From NCBI GenBank assembly GCA_002415485.1, contig DHYU01000078.1, forward strand, positions 1 through 16,373: a DNA stretch of 16,373 nucleotides, read 5' to 3'. The translations under genes were made by a program, and so were the position numbers. Origin of the DNA: Proteobacteria bacterium UBA5122. Its GTDB lineage: Bacteria > Pseudomonadota > Gammaproteobacteria > Tenderiales > Tenderiaceae. Every line of letters starts with the position of its first letter. Position 1 is the stretch's first letter. Positions 6,947-13,604 of this stretch are shown in pieces. The notes under the pieces are model-generated. The model searched no databases. It was not told where the DNA came from and saw only the letters and a list, made by a program, of their open reading frames with translations.

Positions 6947-8128
6947 TTAAACATTTTGCCCCGCGGCCCAGCCGGATGACCACGCCCATTGAAAATTGTA
7001 ACCGCCCAACCAACCGCTGACATCCAACACCTCTCCGATAAAATACAGGCCTTTGACCTGTTTCGCCTCCATCGTCTTCGACGATACATCATCACAATCC
7101 ACACCGCCCAACGTTACCTCGGCGGTGCGATAGCCTTCTGTGCCGTTGGGCTTTAACGACCAGACCTTGAGTTGATCGACGACGAATGATTGTTGTTGGC
7201 GACTCAGGTGTTGCATCGGTTGGTTCAATAACGCGTCGTCGATAAAGGCGGCGATCAAACGCTTGGGCAGGTGTTGCGTGAGCACCGTGCGCAGCTGTTG
7301 TTGAGGATGGTCTTGTTGCGCCGCCAATAACAGGCTGGCCAGATCGATGTTGGGTAATAGATCGATCGTTACACTTTCACCGGCCTGCCAATACGATGAA
7401 ATCTGCAAGATCGCCGGGCCACTCAAACCACGATGGGTAAACAGGATGTTCTCGCGAAAGGTGGCGCGTGGATGGCTGACCACACTCTGAACCGCGATGC
7501 CGGATAAGGGCGCGAAGCGTTGTTTGTCTTCCACGTGTAAGGTGAATGGCACCAGGCCGGCGCGTGTGGCGTGTACACGCAGACCAAACTGTTCGGCGAT
7601 CTTATAACCGAACGGCGTCGCGCCCATGGTTGGAATCGAGAGTCCACCCGTGGCTATGACCAACGACGAACAATGAAAATCACCGCGACTGCTGTGCACG
7701 ATGAAGTGATGATCCGTCTGTTGTTCGATCTTGATGATGTCGCTGTTCAAACGGATCTCTACCGCGACGGCCTGACATTCATCCAACAACATGTTGAGAA
7801 TATCCTTGGCGCTGTCGTTGCAGAACAATTGGCCGTGTTCACGTTCGTGATAGGGGATGCGATACCGCTCGACCATCGCGATGAAGTCCCACTGCGTAAA
7901 GCGGCTCAAGGCCGATTTGCAAAAGTGGGGATTGTGGCTGAGATAGTTGTCGGCGCTGACGCTGTAGTTGGTGAAGTTGCAACGGCCACCGCCAGACATC
8001 AAGATTTTTTTGCCGGCCTTGTTGGCATGATCGAGCACCACCACCTTGCGTCCGCGTTGGCCTGCGGTGGCGGCACACATGAGGCCCGATGCACTGGCGC
8101 CGATGATCACGACGTCTGTTTTATGCAT
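6947..8128 (-). CDS. rdsA: BaiN/RdsA-family FAD-dependent flavoprotein (YhiN-like)
   Basis: A 393-residue HI0933-like flavoprotein. The FAD-binding Rossmann strand is VVIIGASASG (residues 6-15), a variant of the usual GxGxxG. It is followed by SGGGRCNFTN at 45-54, IATGGLSIPTMGATPFGYK in the middle, THRGLSGPAILQISSYW, and the C-terminal GEVLDVSGWLGGYNFQWAWSS. Overall it looks very like E. coli YhiN along its length. From established knowledge, YhiN/RdsA was reported as the dihydrouridine synthase for 23S rRNA position 2449, while BaiN of Clostridium acts in bile-acid metabolism. The rRNA role is the better guess here because of the resemblance to YhiN. The ATG at 8128 is preceded by AAAGG at an 11-base distance, supplied by the adjacent inverted-repeat element. 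Confidence 0.9.
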   Translation of the reverse strand: MHKTDVVIIGASASGLMCAATAGQRGRKVVVLDHANKAGKKILMSGGGRCNFTNYSVSADNYLSHNPHFCKSALSRFTQWDFIAMVERYRIPYHEREHGQLFCNDSAKDILNMLLDECQAVAVEIRLNSDIIKIEQQTDHHFIVHSSRGDFHCSSLVIATGGLSIPTMGATPFGYKIAEQFGLRVHATRAGLVPFTLHVEDKQRFAPLSGIAVQSVVSHPRATFRENILFTHRGLSGPAILQISSYWQAGESVTIDLLPNIDLASLLLAAQQDHPQQQLRTVLTQHLPKRLIAAFIDDALLNQPMQHLSRQQQSFVVDQLKVWSLKPNGTEGYRTAEVTLGGVDCDDVSSKTMEAKQVKGLYFIGEVLDVSGWLGGYNFQWAWSSGWAAGQNV

Positions 8129-8135
8129 GACTTAT

Positions 8136-8235
8136 GGAACCTTTGAATCAGTCATTATTTCACCAACATTAACTGCACAAGCCATTGATGGAAACAGAGG
8201 GATAAATTTGAAGTTGGACTTAATCAGATGGTTCC
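8136..8235. repeat. MITE-like inverted-repeat element, copy 2
   Basis: Ends are GGAACCTTTGAATCAGTC at 8136-8153 and, on the minus strand, GGAACCATCTGATTAAGTC at 8235-8217. These match each other imperfectly and match the ends of the 4491-4621 element (shared consensus GGAACCTCTGATTAAKTC). The interior of about 60 bases is AT-rich, has no open frame and shows no strong palindrome apart from short CCAAC/GTTGG arms. Flanking bases are TTAT and TTAG. The element takes up nearly the whole gap between yaeQ and the flavoprotein gene (8129-8240). Confidence 0.6.
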
Positions 8236-8240
8236 TTAGA

Positions 8241-8786
8241 TCACGCGGCGCGTTTGCGATATTGAGGCTCGATGTTGATGCTCTGTTCGGCATCGGTAAT
8301 CAACAATTGTTCATCCTGAATCGTAAACTGCAGCCGCATGCTGCGCCGCGCCAGTGTCGCCAGTTGTTCGCTGTCGTGGTTGGCAATGCTGATCACGGTG
8401 AGGTTGTCGAGCGGGATTAGTTTGTTTTCGATCTTCGACCACCAGACATCGGCGCTGCGATTGTCGTAGGTGAAGATGACGACGTGCCGCGCGCGGTTGC
8501 ACATCTTGCGCAGCTGTTTTTCATCGGGCTCGCCCAGCGTGATCCAACACAGGATGTCGTTGTTGAGATCCTTGCGCCACAGATCCGGTTCATCATCGCT
8601 CGACAAGCCTTTGCCGAATTGCAGGTCTTCATCGGCGTAGAGGGCGAAGGCGAGCAGCCGCACCATCATGCGAAGATCGGTCTCGGAGGGATGGCGCGCC
8701 AGCGTCAGCGCGTGATCGGCGTAATAATCACGGTCCATGTCTGCGATCTGCAGCGTGGCCTTAAACACGGTTGCGTTTTGCGCCAT
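8241..8786 (-). CDS. yaeQ: YaeQ family protein
   Basis: A 181-residue cytoplasmic protein matching YaeQ along its length: MAQNATVFKATLQIADMDR at the start, LARHPSETDLRMMVRLLAFALYA, the acidic LSSDDEPDLWRKDLNNDI, WITLGEPDEKQLRKMCNRA, and VVIFTYDNRSADVWW. The family has a PD-(D/E)xK-nuclease-like fold; the DEPDLW and glutamate-rich segments fit that, but no activity is established. In enterobacteria, extra copies of yaeQ were reported to compensate for loss of the elongation factor RfaH, which would make a neighbour of rapA interesting, though adjacency alone proves nothing. The ATG shares one base with the stop of the upstream lipoprotein gene (TAATG), so the two are probably coupled. Confidence 0.93.
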   Translation of the reverse strand: MAQNATVFKATLQIADMDRDYYADHALTLARHPSETDLRMMVRLLAFALYADEDLQFGKGLSSDDEPDLWRKDLNNDILCWITLGEPDEKQLRKMCNRARHVVIFTYDNRSADVWWSKIENKLIPLDNLTVISIANHDSEQLATLARRSMRLQFTIQDEQLLITDAEQSINIEPQYRKRAA

Positions 8787-9076
8787 TACTTGGCGATCTC
8801 GACGATGTAGGTGCGTTCGATCGGCGTTTGCACGTAGACCTTTTTGCCGTTTTGAATCGCCCAGAAATAGTAATAACCCTTATCCGGTTCGCTGGTGACC
8901 TTGCTGTCGATCACGGTCCAGGTCTGCACATGACTGCCGGTGGCATAGGTGACGGTGTAATCGCCTTCGAGCCAGGTGACGCCGATGCGTGATAGTTTGT
9001 TTTGTTGTTCTTCCGAACAGGCGCTCAGCGCCAGCGCGGCGGTGAGGGTTAAACCGATAGCCGAGAGTCGTAACAT
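8786..9076 (-). CDS. Small outer-membrane lipoprotein of unknown function
   Basis: A 96-residue precursor with a type II signal peptide: MLRLSAIGLTLTAALALSAC, lipobox LSAC, lipidated Cys20. The residue after the cysteine is Ser, not Asp, so outer-membrane sorting is expected. The mature part (about 76 residues) is short and beta-rich, with WLEGDYTVTYATG, VQTWTVIDSKVTSEPDKGYYYFW and YVQTPIERTYIVEIAK; I do not recognise the family. I chose the ATG at 9076 because AAAGGAG lies eight bases upstream and it gives a proper signal peptide; a longer frame to 9154 adds 26 residues without one. A CATAAT -10-like hexamer is at 9115-9110, so the gene may have its own promoter after the rapA hairpin. Its stop overlaps the yaeQ start. 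Confidence 0.85.
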   Translation of the reverse strand: MLRLSAIGLTLTAALALSACSEEQQNKLSRIGVTWLEGDYTVTYATGSHVQTWTVIDSKVTSEPDKGYYYFWAIQNGKKVYVQTPIERTYIVEIAK

Positions 9077-9123
9077 GGTGCGCTCCTTTGAAATCGATGA
9101 TGTGTGCGCATTATGCCCGAAAG

Positions 9124-9143
9124 CCGCCGCGTCCGTGCGGCGG
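9124..9143 (-). terminator. GC-rich hairpin after rapA
   Basis: On the minus strand a perfect 7-base-pair stem CCGCCGC/GCGGCGG with a six-base loop begins about 11 bases after the rapA stop. It is followed only by CTTTCGGGC, so it is a weak intrinsic terminator or an attenuating/3'-protecting hairpin between rapA and the lipoprotein gene. Confidence 0.5.
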
Positions 9144-9153
9144 TGTTGCAGCA

Positions 9154-12039
9154 TTAGGTCACCACGATCACGCGTATGGCATCCAGCCGCGGCGCGGCGG
9201 ATTCGAGGGTCTGCGCCAGTTGTTGCAGCTCGGCCTCGAAGAAGGCGATCTCGGCATCACGCACATTGGGGTTGTGTTGCTGCAGCGCCTTGAGGCGATT
9301 GATCTCGCGGCTCAGGGTTTGTTCGGCCTGTTGTTGCGCCTTGGCCAGTATCGCCGGGGCCTTGCTGGCGGCGAGGGCATCGCCGAGTTTGACCATGTCG
9401 CGCAGTTGTTGATTGTAGGCGCGCACGATCTTGCCGACGGTGGTTTTGTCGACCAATTCGCGTGACTGTTGGATCGCACTGTTGCTGAGTTTTTCGCTGT
9501 GATCGGCGCCCTGCGGATCGACCACCAGCCGTACCGGTGTTGGTGGCAGGTAACGGCTGGAGTGCTGGCCGCTGCTCTCGACCACGTAGATGCACTCGAG
9601 TAACAGCGTGCCCGCTTTCACGCCGCGGTATTTGACGGTGTTGAGCGCGGTGTTGCCCAGCTCGCTGCTGAGGACCATGTCCATCGCATCGGCCACCATC
9701 GGGTGTTCCCAGGTCAGGTAATGCATGTCTTCGTTCGACAGCGCCGTGTTGCGGTCATAGGTCACGGTCATGCCGTCATCGAGCAGGCCGGGGAATTGCG
9801 TTTGCATACGATCGCCGGGGCGCAGGATGTAGCTGTGTTCACCGTGTTCTTCGCTATCGACGCCGTAACAATCGAAGACCTTCTCCAGATAGGGCCAGAG
9901 GAATTTTTCGTCGTCGGCCTGACGCGCACGTTGTTGCAACTCGGCGGCGCGGCCGGGGCGGCATGAGTTGTATTCGAGCAACCGGTCGCGACCCTCGTGC
10001 AGCGCCTGGTTGAGGCGGCTGTTGAGTTTTTGACTGGTGGCGATCAACGCCATCAGTTCGCTGCTGTCGGTGGCGCGTTGGTGCAGCGCATCGTCGAGCA
10101 GGCCCTGCACCTCAACAAACACGTTATGCCCGGCCGGGCAGGTGTGTTCGAAGGCGGCCAGCCCCTGGTGATACCAATGGAACATCACCTCCTGCGCGCT
10201 CTGTTCGAGATAGGGCACGTGGATCTGGATGGTCTGCGTCTGGCCGATGCGGTCGAGACGGCCGATGCGTTGTTCGAGCAGGTCCGGGTTGAGCGGCAGA
10301 TCGAACATCACCAGGTGGTGGGCGAACTGGAAGTTGCGGCCCTCGCTGCCGATCTCGGAACAGATCAGCACCTGTGCGCCGTCCTGGAAATCGGCGAAGA
10401 AGGCGGCGGCGCGGTCGCGCTCGACGATGCTCATCTCCTCGTGGAAGACGGCGGCATGGATGCCTTCTTTGATCCGCAGCGCGGTCGCCAGCTCGATGGC
10501 GGTGTCGGCATTGTGGGCGATCACCAGCACCTTGTGCGGCCGCAGTTGTTTGAGTTGATCGGCCAGCCATTGGACGCGCGGGTCGATCAATGTCCAATCG
10601 GTCTGGCCCGGCAGTTCGCTGGCCTGGTAGACCAGCTCCGGGCTCAACAACAGCTGCGGTGAACTGAGCGTGGACTGATCGAGCGCGGCCAGACTCTCGC
10701 CATAGGCCGCTGGCAGCGGCAGCGGATGGGCGACGACGTGGCGGCCGGGGAAGCCCTGCACCGCGGCGCGGGTGTTGCGATAGAGGATGCGGCCGGTGCC
10801 GTGGCGGTCGAGCAGGTGTTCGACCAGCTCGGTGCGTGCGCGCTGGCGGCTGTCTGTGTCCGGACTGTCGATCTGGTCGAGCAGGGCCTGGTTGTCGCCC
10901 TCATTGATGGTCGCGACCAGGGTCTGGCGCGCCTCTGCGCCCAGCGCCGCGCCGGCCAATAATTCCTCCACCGCCTGCGCCACCGGTTGGTAATGCTGTT
11001 CCTCTTCGAGGAAACGTGCGTAGTCGGGGAAACGATCGGGGTCGAGCAGGCGCAGCCGCGCAAAGTGGCTTTGTTTGCCCAGCTGTTCCGGCGTCGCGGT
11101 CAGCAGCAACACGCCCGCGGTGACGGCGGCCAGTTGTTCGATCAATTGATATTCGAGGCTGACGTCTTCCGGCGACCACTGCAGGTGGTGGGCCTCGTCG
11201 ACGATCAACAGGTCCCAACCGGCCTCGGTCGCCTGGCGATGGCGTTCGGGGTGTTCGCGCAAAAAGTCGAGGCTGCACAGCGCCAGTTGTTCGGCGGCGA
11301 AGGGGTTGTCCTGACCGCTGCTGGCCTGGATCGCCTGACAGCGTTCCTCGTCGAAGATGCTGAAGTGCAGGTTGAAGCGGCGCAGCATCTCCACCAGCCA
11401 TTGGTGGACCAGGCTGCTGGGCACGACGATCAGCACGCGCTGCGCGCGTTCGGTTTGTAATTGGTGGTGCAGGATCAGGCCGGCCTCGATGGTCTTGCCG
11501 AGTCCGACCTCATCGGCCAGCAATACGCGCGGCGCGAAACGGTTGGCCACTTCGTGCGCGATGTAGAGCTGATGTGGGATCAGACTGGTGCGGGCGCCGC
11601 ACAGGCCGCGCAGGTCGCTGCGCGCCAAGCGCGCCTGATGCAGGCGGCTGAGGTAACGCAGGTCGAAGTGTTTGTCCTTGTCGACTTGGCTGTTGAACAG
11701 GCGCTCGCCGGGGCGGTTGAGCTGCATGAAGTTGTCGAGCTGACCCTCGGTCAGTTCGGCGGCGCTGCCGTCATCGCGCACACCTTTATATAGGAGTAGC
11801 GCGTCGGCCTCGTGTACCGATTGAATGGTCAGCGTCCAACCCTCGTGTGACTTGACCTTGTCGCCGGGCTCGAAGCGGACGCGGCTGAGCGGCGCGGTGC
11901 GACGGGCGTAGATGCGCGTCTCGCCGGTCGACATAAACAACAGCGTGACCGAACGTTCGTCACAACTGAGGATGGTGCCCAGGCCCATCTGTATTTCTGC
12001 TTCACTGATCCAACGTTGGCCGGGGACAAATTCTTGCAC
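9154..12039 (-). CDS. rapA: RNA polymerase-associated protein RapA (SNF2-family ATPase)
   Basis: RapA is a Swi2/Snf2 ATPase that binds RNA polymerase and helps recycle it after transcription. The 961-residue length matches E. coli RapA (968). The N-terminal about 110 residues form the expected Tudor-like region (FVPGQRWISEAEIQMGLGTI). Helicase motifs in order: LLADEVGLGKTIEAGLI with Walker A lysine 182; VVPSSLVHQW; LLIVDEAHHLQW with DEAH at 281-284; LLLLTATPEQLG; and in the second lobe EIGSEGRNFQFAHHL followed by LEQRIGRLDRIGQ near 590-605. The C-terminal about 330 residues match the RapA-specific region. The start is GTG at 12039, supported by GAGG nine bases upstream. A TAAAAT -10-like hexamer lies at 12082-12077. 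Confidence 0.97.
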   Translation of the reverse strand: MQEFVPGQRWISEAEIQMGLGTILSCDERSVTLLFMSTGETRIYARRTAPLSRVRFEPGDKVKSHEGWTLTIQSVHEADALLLYKGVRDDGSAAELTEGQLDNFMQLNRPGERLFNSQVDKDKHFDLRYLSRLHQARLARSDLRGLCGARTSLIPHQLYIAHEVANRFAPRVLLADEVGLGKTIEAGLILHHQLQTERAQRVLIVVPSSLVHQWLVEMLRRFNLHFSIFDEERCQAIQASSGQDNPFAAEQLALCSLDFLREHPERHRQATEAGWDLLIVDEAHHLQWSPEDVSLEYQLIEQLAAVTAGVLLLTATPEQLGKQSHFARLRLLDPDRFPDYARFLEEEQHYQPVAQAVEELLAGAALGAEARQTLVATINEGDNQALLDQIDSPDTDSRQRARTELVEHLLDRHGTGRILYRNTRAAVQGFPGRHVVAHPLPLPAAYGESLAALDQSTLSSPQLLLSPELVYQASELPGQTDWTLIDPRVQWLADQLKQLRPHKVLVIAHNADTAIELATALRIKEGIHAAVFHEEMSIVERDRAAAFFADFQDGAQVLICSEIGSEGRNFQFAHHLVMFDLPLNPDLLEQRIGRLDRIGQTQTIQIHVPYLEQSAQEVMFHWYHQGLAAFEHTCPAGHNVFVEVQGLLDDALHQRATDSSELMALIATSQKLNSRLNQALHEGRDRLLEYNSCRPGRAAELQQRARQADDEKFLWPYLEKVFDCYGVDSEEHGEHSYILRPGDRMQTQFPGLLDDGMTVTYDRNTALSNEDMHYLTWEHPMVADAMDMVLSSELGNTALNTVKYRGVKAGTLLLECIYVVESSGQHSSRYLPPTPVRLVVDPQGADHSEKLSNSAIQQSRELVDKTTVGKIVRAYNQQLRDMVKLGDALAASKAPAILAKAQQQAEQTLSREINRLKALQQHNPNVRDAEIAFFEAELQQLAQTLESAAPRLDAIRVIVVT

Positions 12040-12171
12040 CGCGATGTTCCTCTAACTGCTTGAAAAACGGGCGGCTATTTTAGTCGATTTGCATATAAAA
12101 ATCTTGTCGCTTGCTTTGCGCTGATGCTGGCTAGCGGTAAGCTAGTCGCCCCTGATGAATGGAATCGGTGT
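12040..12171. promoter_or_regulatory. Divergent rapA/yceH promoter region
   Basis: This 132-base gap separates two divergent genes, so it must hold both promoters. For rapA a TAAAAT hexamer (minus strand, 12082-12077) lies 38 bases before the start codon, but the matching -35 is poor. For yceH a TATAAA occurs at 12094-12099, again without a clear -35. A small perfect inverted repeat CTAGC-GGTAA-GCTAG lies just before yceH, at about 12131-12145, and could be an operator or a chance palindrome. Confidence 0.4.
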
Positions 12172-12831
12172 ATGAACATAGAACTCACGCCCATTGAGGC
12201 CCGCATCATCGGTTGTCTGCTGGAAAAAGAGACGACCACGCCGGAGCAATATCCGCTGTCGTTGAACAGCCTGACCACGGCCTGCAATCAAAAGACCAAC
12301 CGCGAGCCGGTGATGAACCTCAGTGAACACGAGGTGCAGGAGGCGGTGGATAGTTTGATGAAGAAGCATTTTGTGTCGGAGGCCAGCGGTTTTGGCAGCC
12401 GCGTGGTGAAGTACAAACACCGTTTTTGTAACAGCAGCTTCGGTGGTGTGCAGTTCAGCGAACGTGAACGCGGCCTGTTGTGTGTGTTGATGTTGCGCGG
12501 GCCGCAAACGCCGGGCGAGCTGCGCACACGCACTAACCGGCTGTGCAGTTTTGATGATGTCAGTCAGACCGAGCAGGTGCTGAATCAACTGGCCGGCCGC
12601 GACGATGGTCCGTTTGTCGTCAAACTGCCGCGCGAGGCGGGGCGACGCGAGTCGCGTTACATGCACCTGTTTTGCGGTGAGGTGGATCTGAGTGAGCTGG
12701 CAGCAGCACCGGCACATGTGTCGGCTGCGGGCGGTGGTGACCTGGAGGCGCGGTTGGTTGATCTGGAGGCGACGGTCGATGAACTGCGCGCAGAGTTGTT
12801 GGCGCTGAAACAGCAATTGGGTGCGGAGTGA
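12172..12831 (+). CDS. yceH: YceH family (DUF480) winged-helix protein
   Basis: A 219-residue protein closely resembling E. coli YceH (215 residues): LTPIEARIIGCLLEKETTTPEQYPLS at the start, then TACNQKTNREPVMNLSE, SGFGSRVVKYKHRFCNS, RGPQTPGELRTR, and GPFVVKLPREAGRRESRYMHLF. These correspond to the two winged-helix domains of DUF480. The last 30 residues have leucine heptads (LEARLVDLEATVDELRAEL), indicating a C-terminal coiled coil. Function is not established. The ATG at 12172 was chosen because family members begin here and GGAA precedes it; an upstream in-frame ATG at 12124 adds residues unlike the family. The TGA stop overlaps the GTG of truC. Confidence 0.94.
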   Translation: MNIELTPIEARIIGCLLEKETTTPEQYPLSLNSLTTACNQKTNREPVMNLSEHEVQEAVDSLMKKHFVSEASGFGSRVVKYKHRFCNSSFGGVQFSERERGLLCVLMLRGPQTPGELRTRTNRLCSFDDVSQTEQVLNQLAGRDDGPFVVKLPREAGRRESRYMHLFCGEVDLSELAAAPAHVSAAGGGDLEARLVDLEATVDELRAELLALKQQLGAE

Positions 12832-13580
12832 GCGAGCCGCCGCTCGAGATCCTGTATCGCGACGACGATCTGATTGCGATCAACAAACCGTCGGGCCTGT
12901 TGGTCCATCGTTCGCTGATCGATAAACACGAGACGCGGTTTGCGATTCAGTTGCTGCGCGACCAGATCGGTCAGCGCGTCTATCCGATGCACCGCCTGGA
13001 TAAGCCGACCTCGGGTGTGTTGTTGTTTGCACTGAATCAGGCGACGGCCCGCCTGCTGACGCAGCAGTTCACCGACGGCCTGGTGCAGAAGGAGTATCTG
13101 GCCGTGGTGCGCGGTTACACCGATGATGCCGGTCACATCGATCATCCGCTGAAGGAGCAGCTCGATCGTATCGCCGATGCCCAGGCCGATCCGAACAAGG
13201 AGGCGCAGGCGGCGGTGACCGATTACCAGCGCCTGGCCACGGTTGAACTGCCGTTTGCGGTGGGTCGCTACGCGACGGCGCGTTATTCGCTGGTGCGGGC
13301 CTGGCCGCGCACCGGCCGCAAACACCAGATCCGTCGTCACATGAAACACATCTTCCATCCGATCATAGGTGATACCACCCACGGCGATGGCCGGCACAAT
13401 GATTTTTTCCGTCAGCAGTTTGATAACCAGCGCCTGTTGCTGGCGGCGCGCAGGATGGAGCTGACACATCCGCTGACGGGGCTGCGTTTGGTGATTACGG
13501 CGGGACTGGATGCACCCTTTGCCGCGCTGGTGCAGAGCTTGTGGGGCATGGAGATAAAAAAACAGGACGACCTGATTTGA
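12828..13580 (+). CDS. truC: tRNA pseudouridine(65) synthase TruC
   Basis: A 250-residue RluA-family pseudouridine synthase. The best match from memory is E. coli TruC, which modifies U65 of certain tRNAs (Ile1 and Asp). Shared landmarks: LEILYRDDDLIAINKPSGLLVHRS at the start, catalytic HRLDKPTSGVLLFAL (the aspartate of HRLD is the nucleophile), and the RTGRKHQIRRHMKHIFHPIIGD segment. There is no N-terminal S4 domain, as expected for TruC. The start is GTG, within the four-base overlap GTGA with yceH, so translation is probably coupled. The last codons lie inside a terminator stem shared with the converging chemoreceptor gene. Confidence 0.94.
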   Translation: MSEPPLEILYRDDDLIAINKPSGLLVHRSLIDKHETRFAIQLLRDQIGQRVYPMHRLDKPTSGVLLFALNQATARLLTQQFTDGLVQKEYLAVVRGYTDDAGHIDHPLKEQLDRIADAQADPNKEAQAAVTDYQRLATVELPFAVGRYATARYSLVRAWPRTGRKHQIRRHMKHIFHPIIGDTTHGDGRHNDFFRQQFDNQRLLLAARRMELTHPLTGLRLVITAGLDAPFAALVQSLWGMEIKKQDDLI

Positions 13581-13597
13581 CGGCGGTCGCCCTGTTT
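13555..13597 (-). terminator. Strong intrinsic terminator for the chemoreceptor gene
   Basis: Read on the minus strand, the arm AACAGGGCGACC pairs with GGTCGTCCTGTT (12 pairs including one G-U) around a 12-base loop and is followed by seven T's. This is a textbook terminator about eight bases after the chemoreceptor stop. Read on the plus strand the same hairpin is followed only by TTTCGG and has an A-C mismatch, so it would be a weaker terminator for truC. The right arm lies past the truC stop and the left arm is inside truC. Confidence 0.85.
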
Positions 13598-13604
13598 CGG
13601 CGGC

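Noticed and set aside
12124..12171. Upstream start for yceH
   Set aside because: Family members begin at the ATG at 12172, and the added residues overlap the probable promoter region.
12142..12816. Minus-strand open frame of 224 codons opposite yceH
   Set aside because: An antisense shadow of the conserved yceH gene; low-complexity composition and no recognisable domain.
12657..13469. Long minus-strand open frame (270 codons) antisense to yceH/truC
   Set aside because: It lies opposite two clearly conserved genes, is rich in arginine, histidine and glutamine as expected from antisense of GC-rich coding DNA, and resembles no family.
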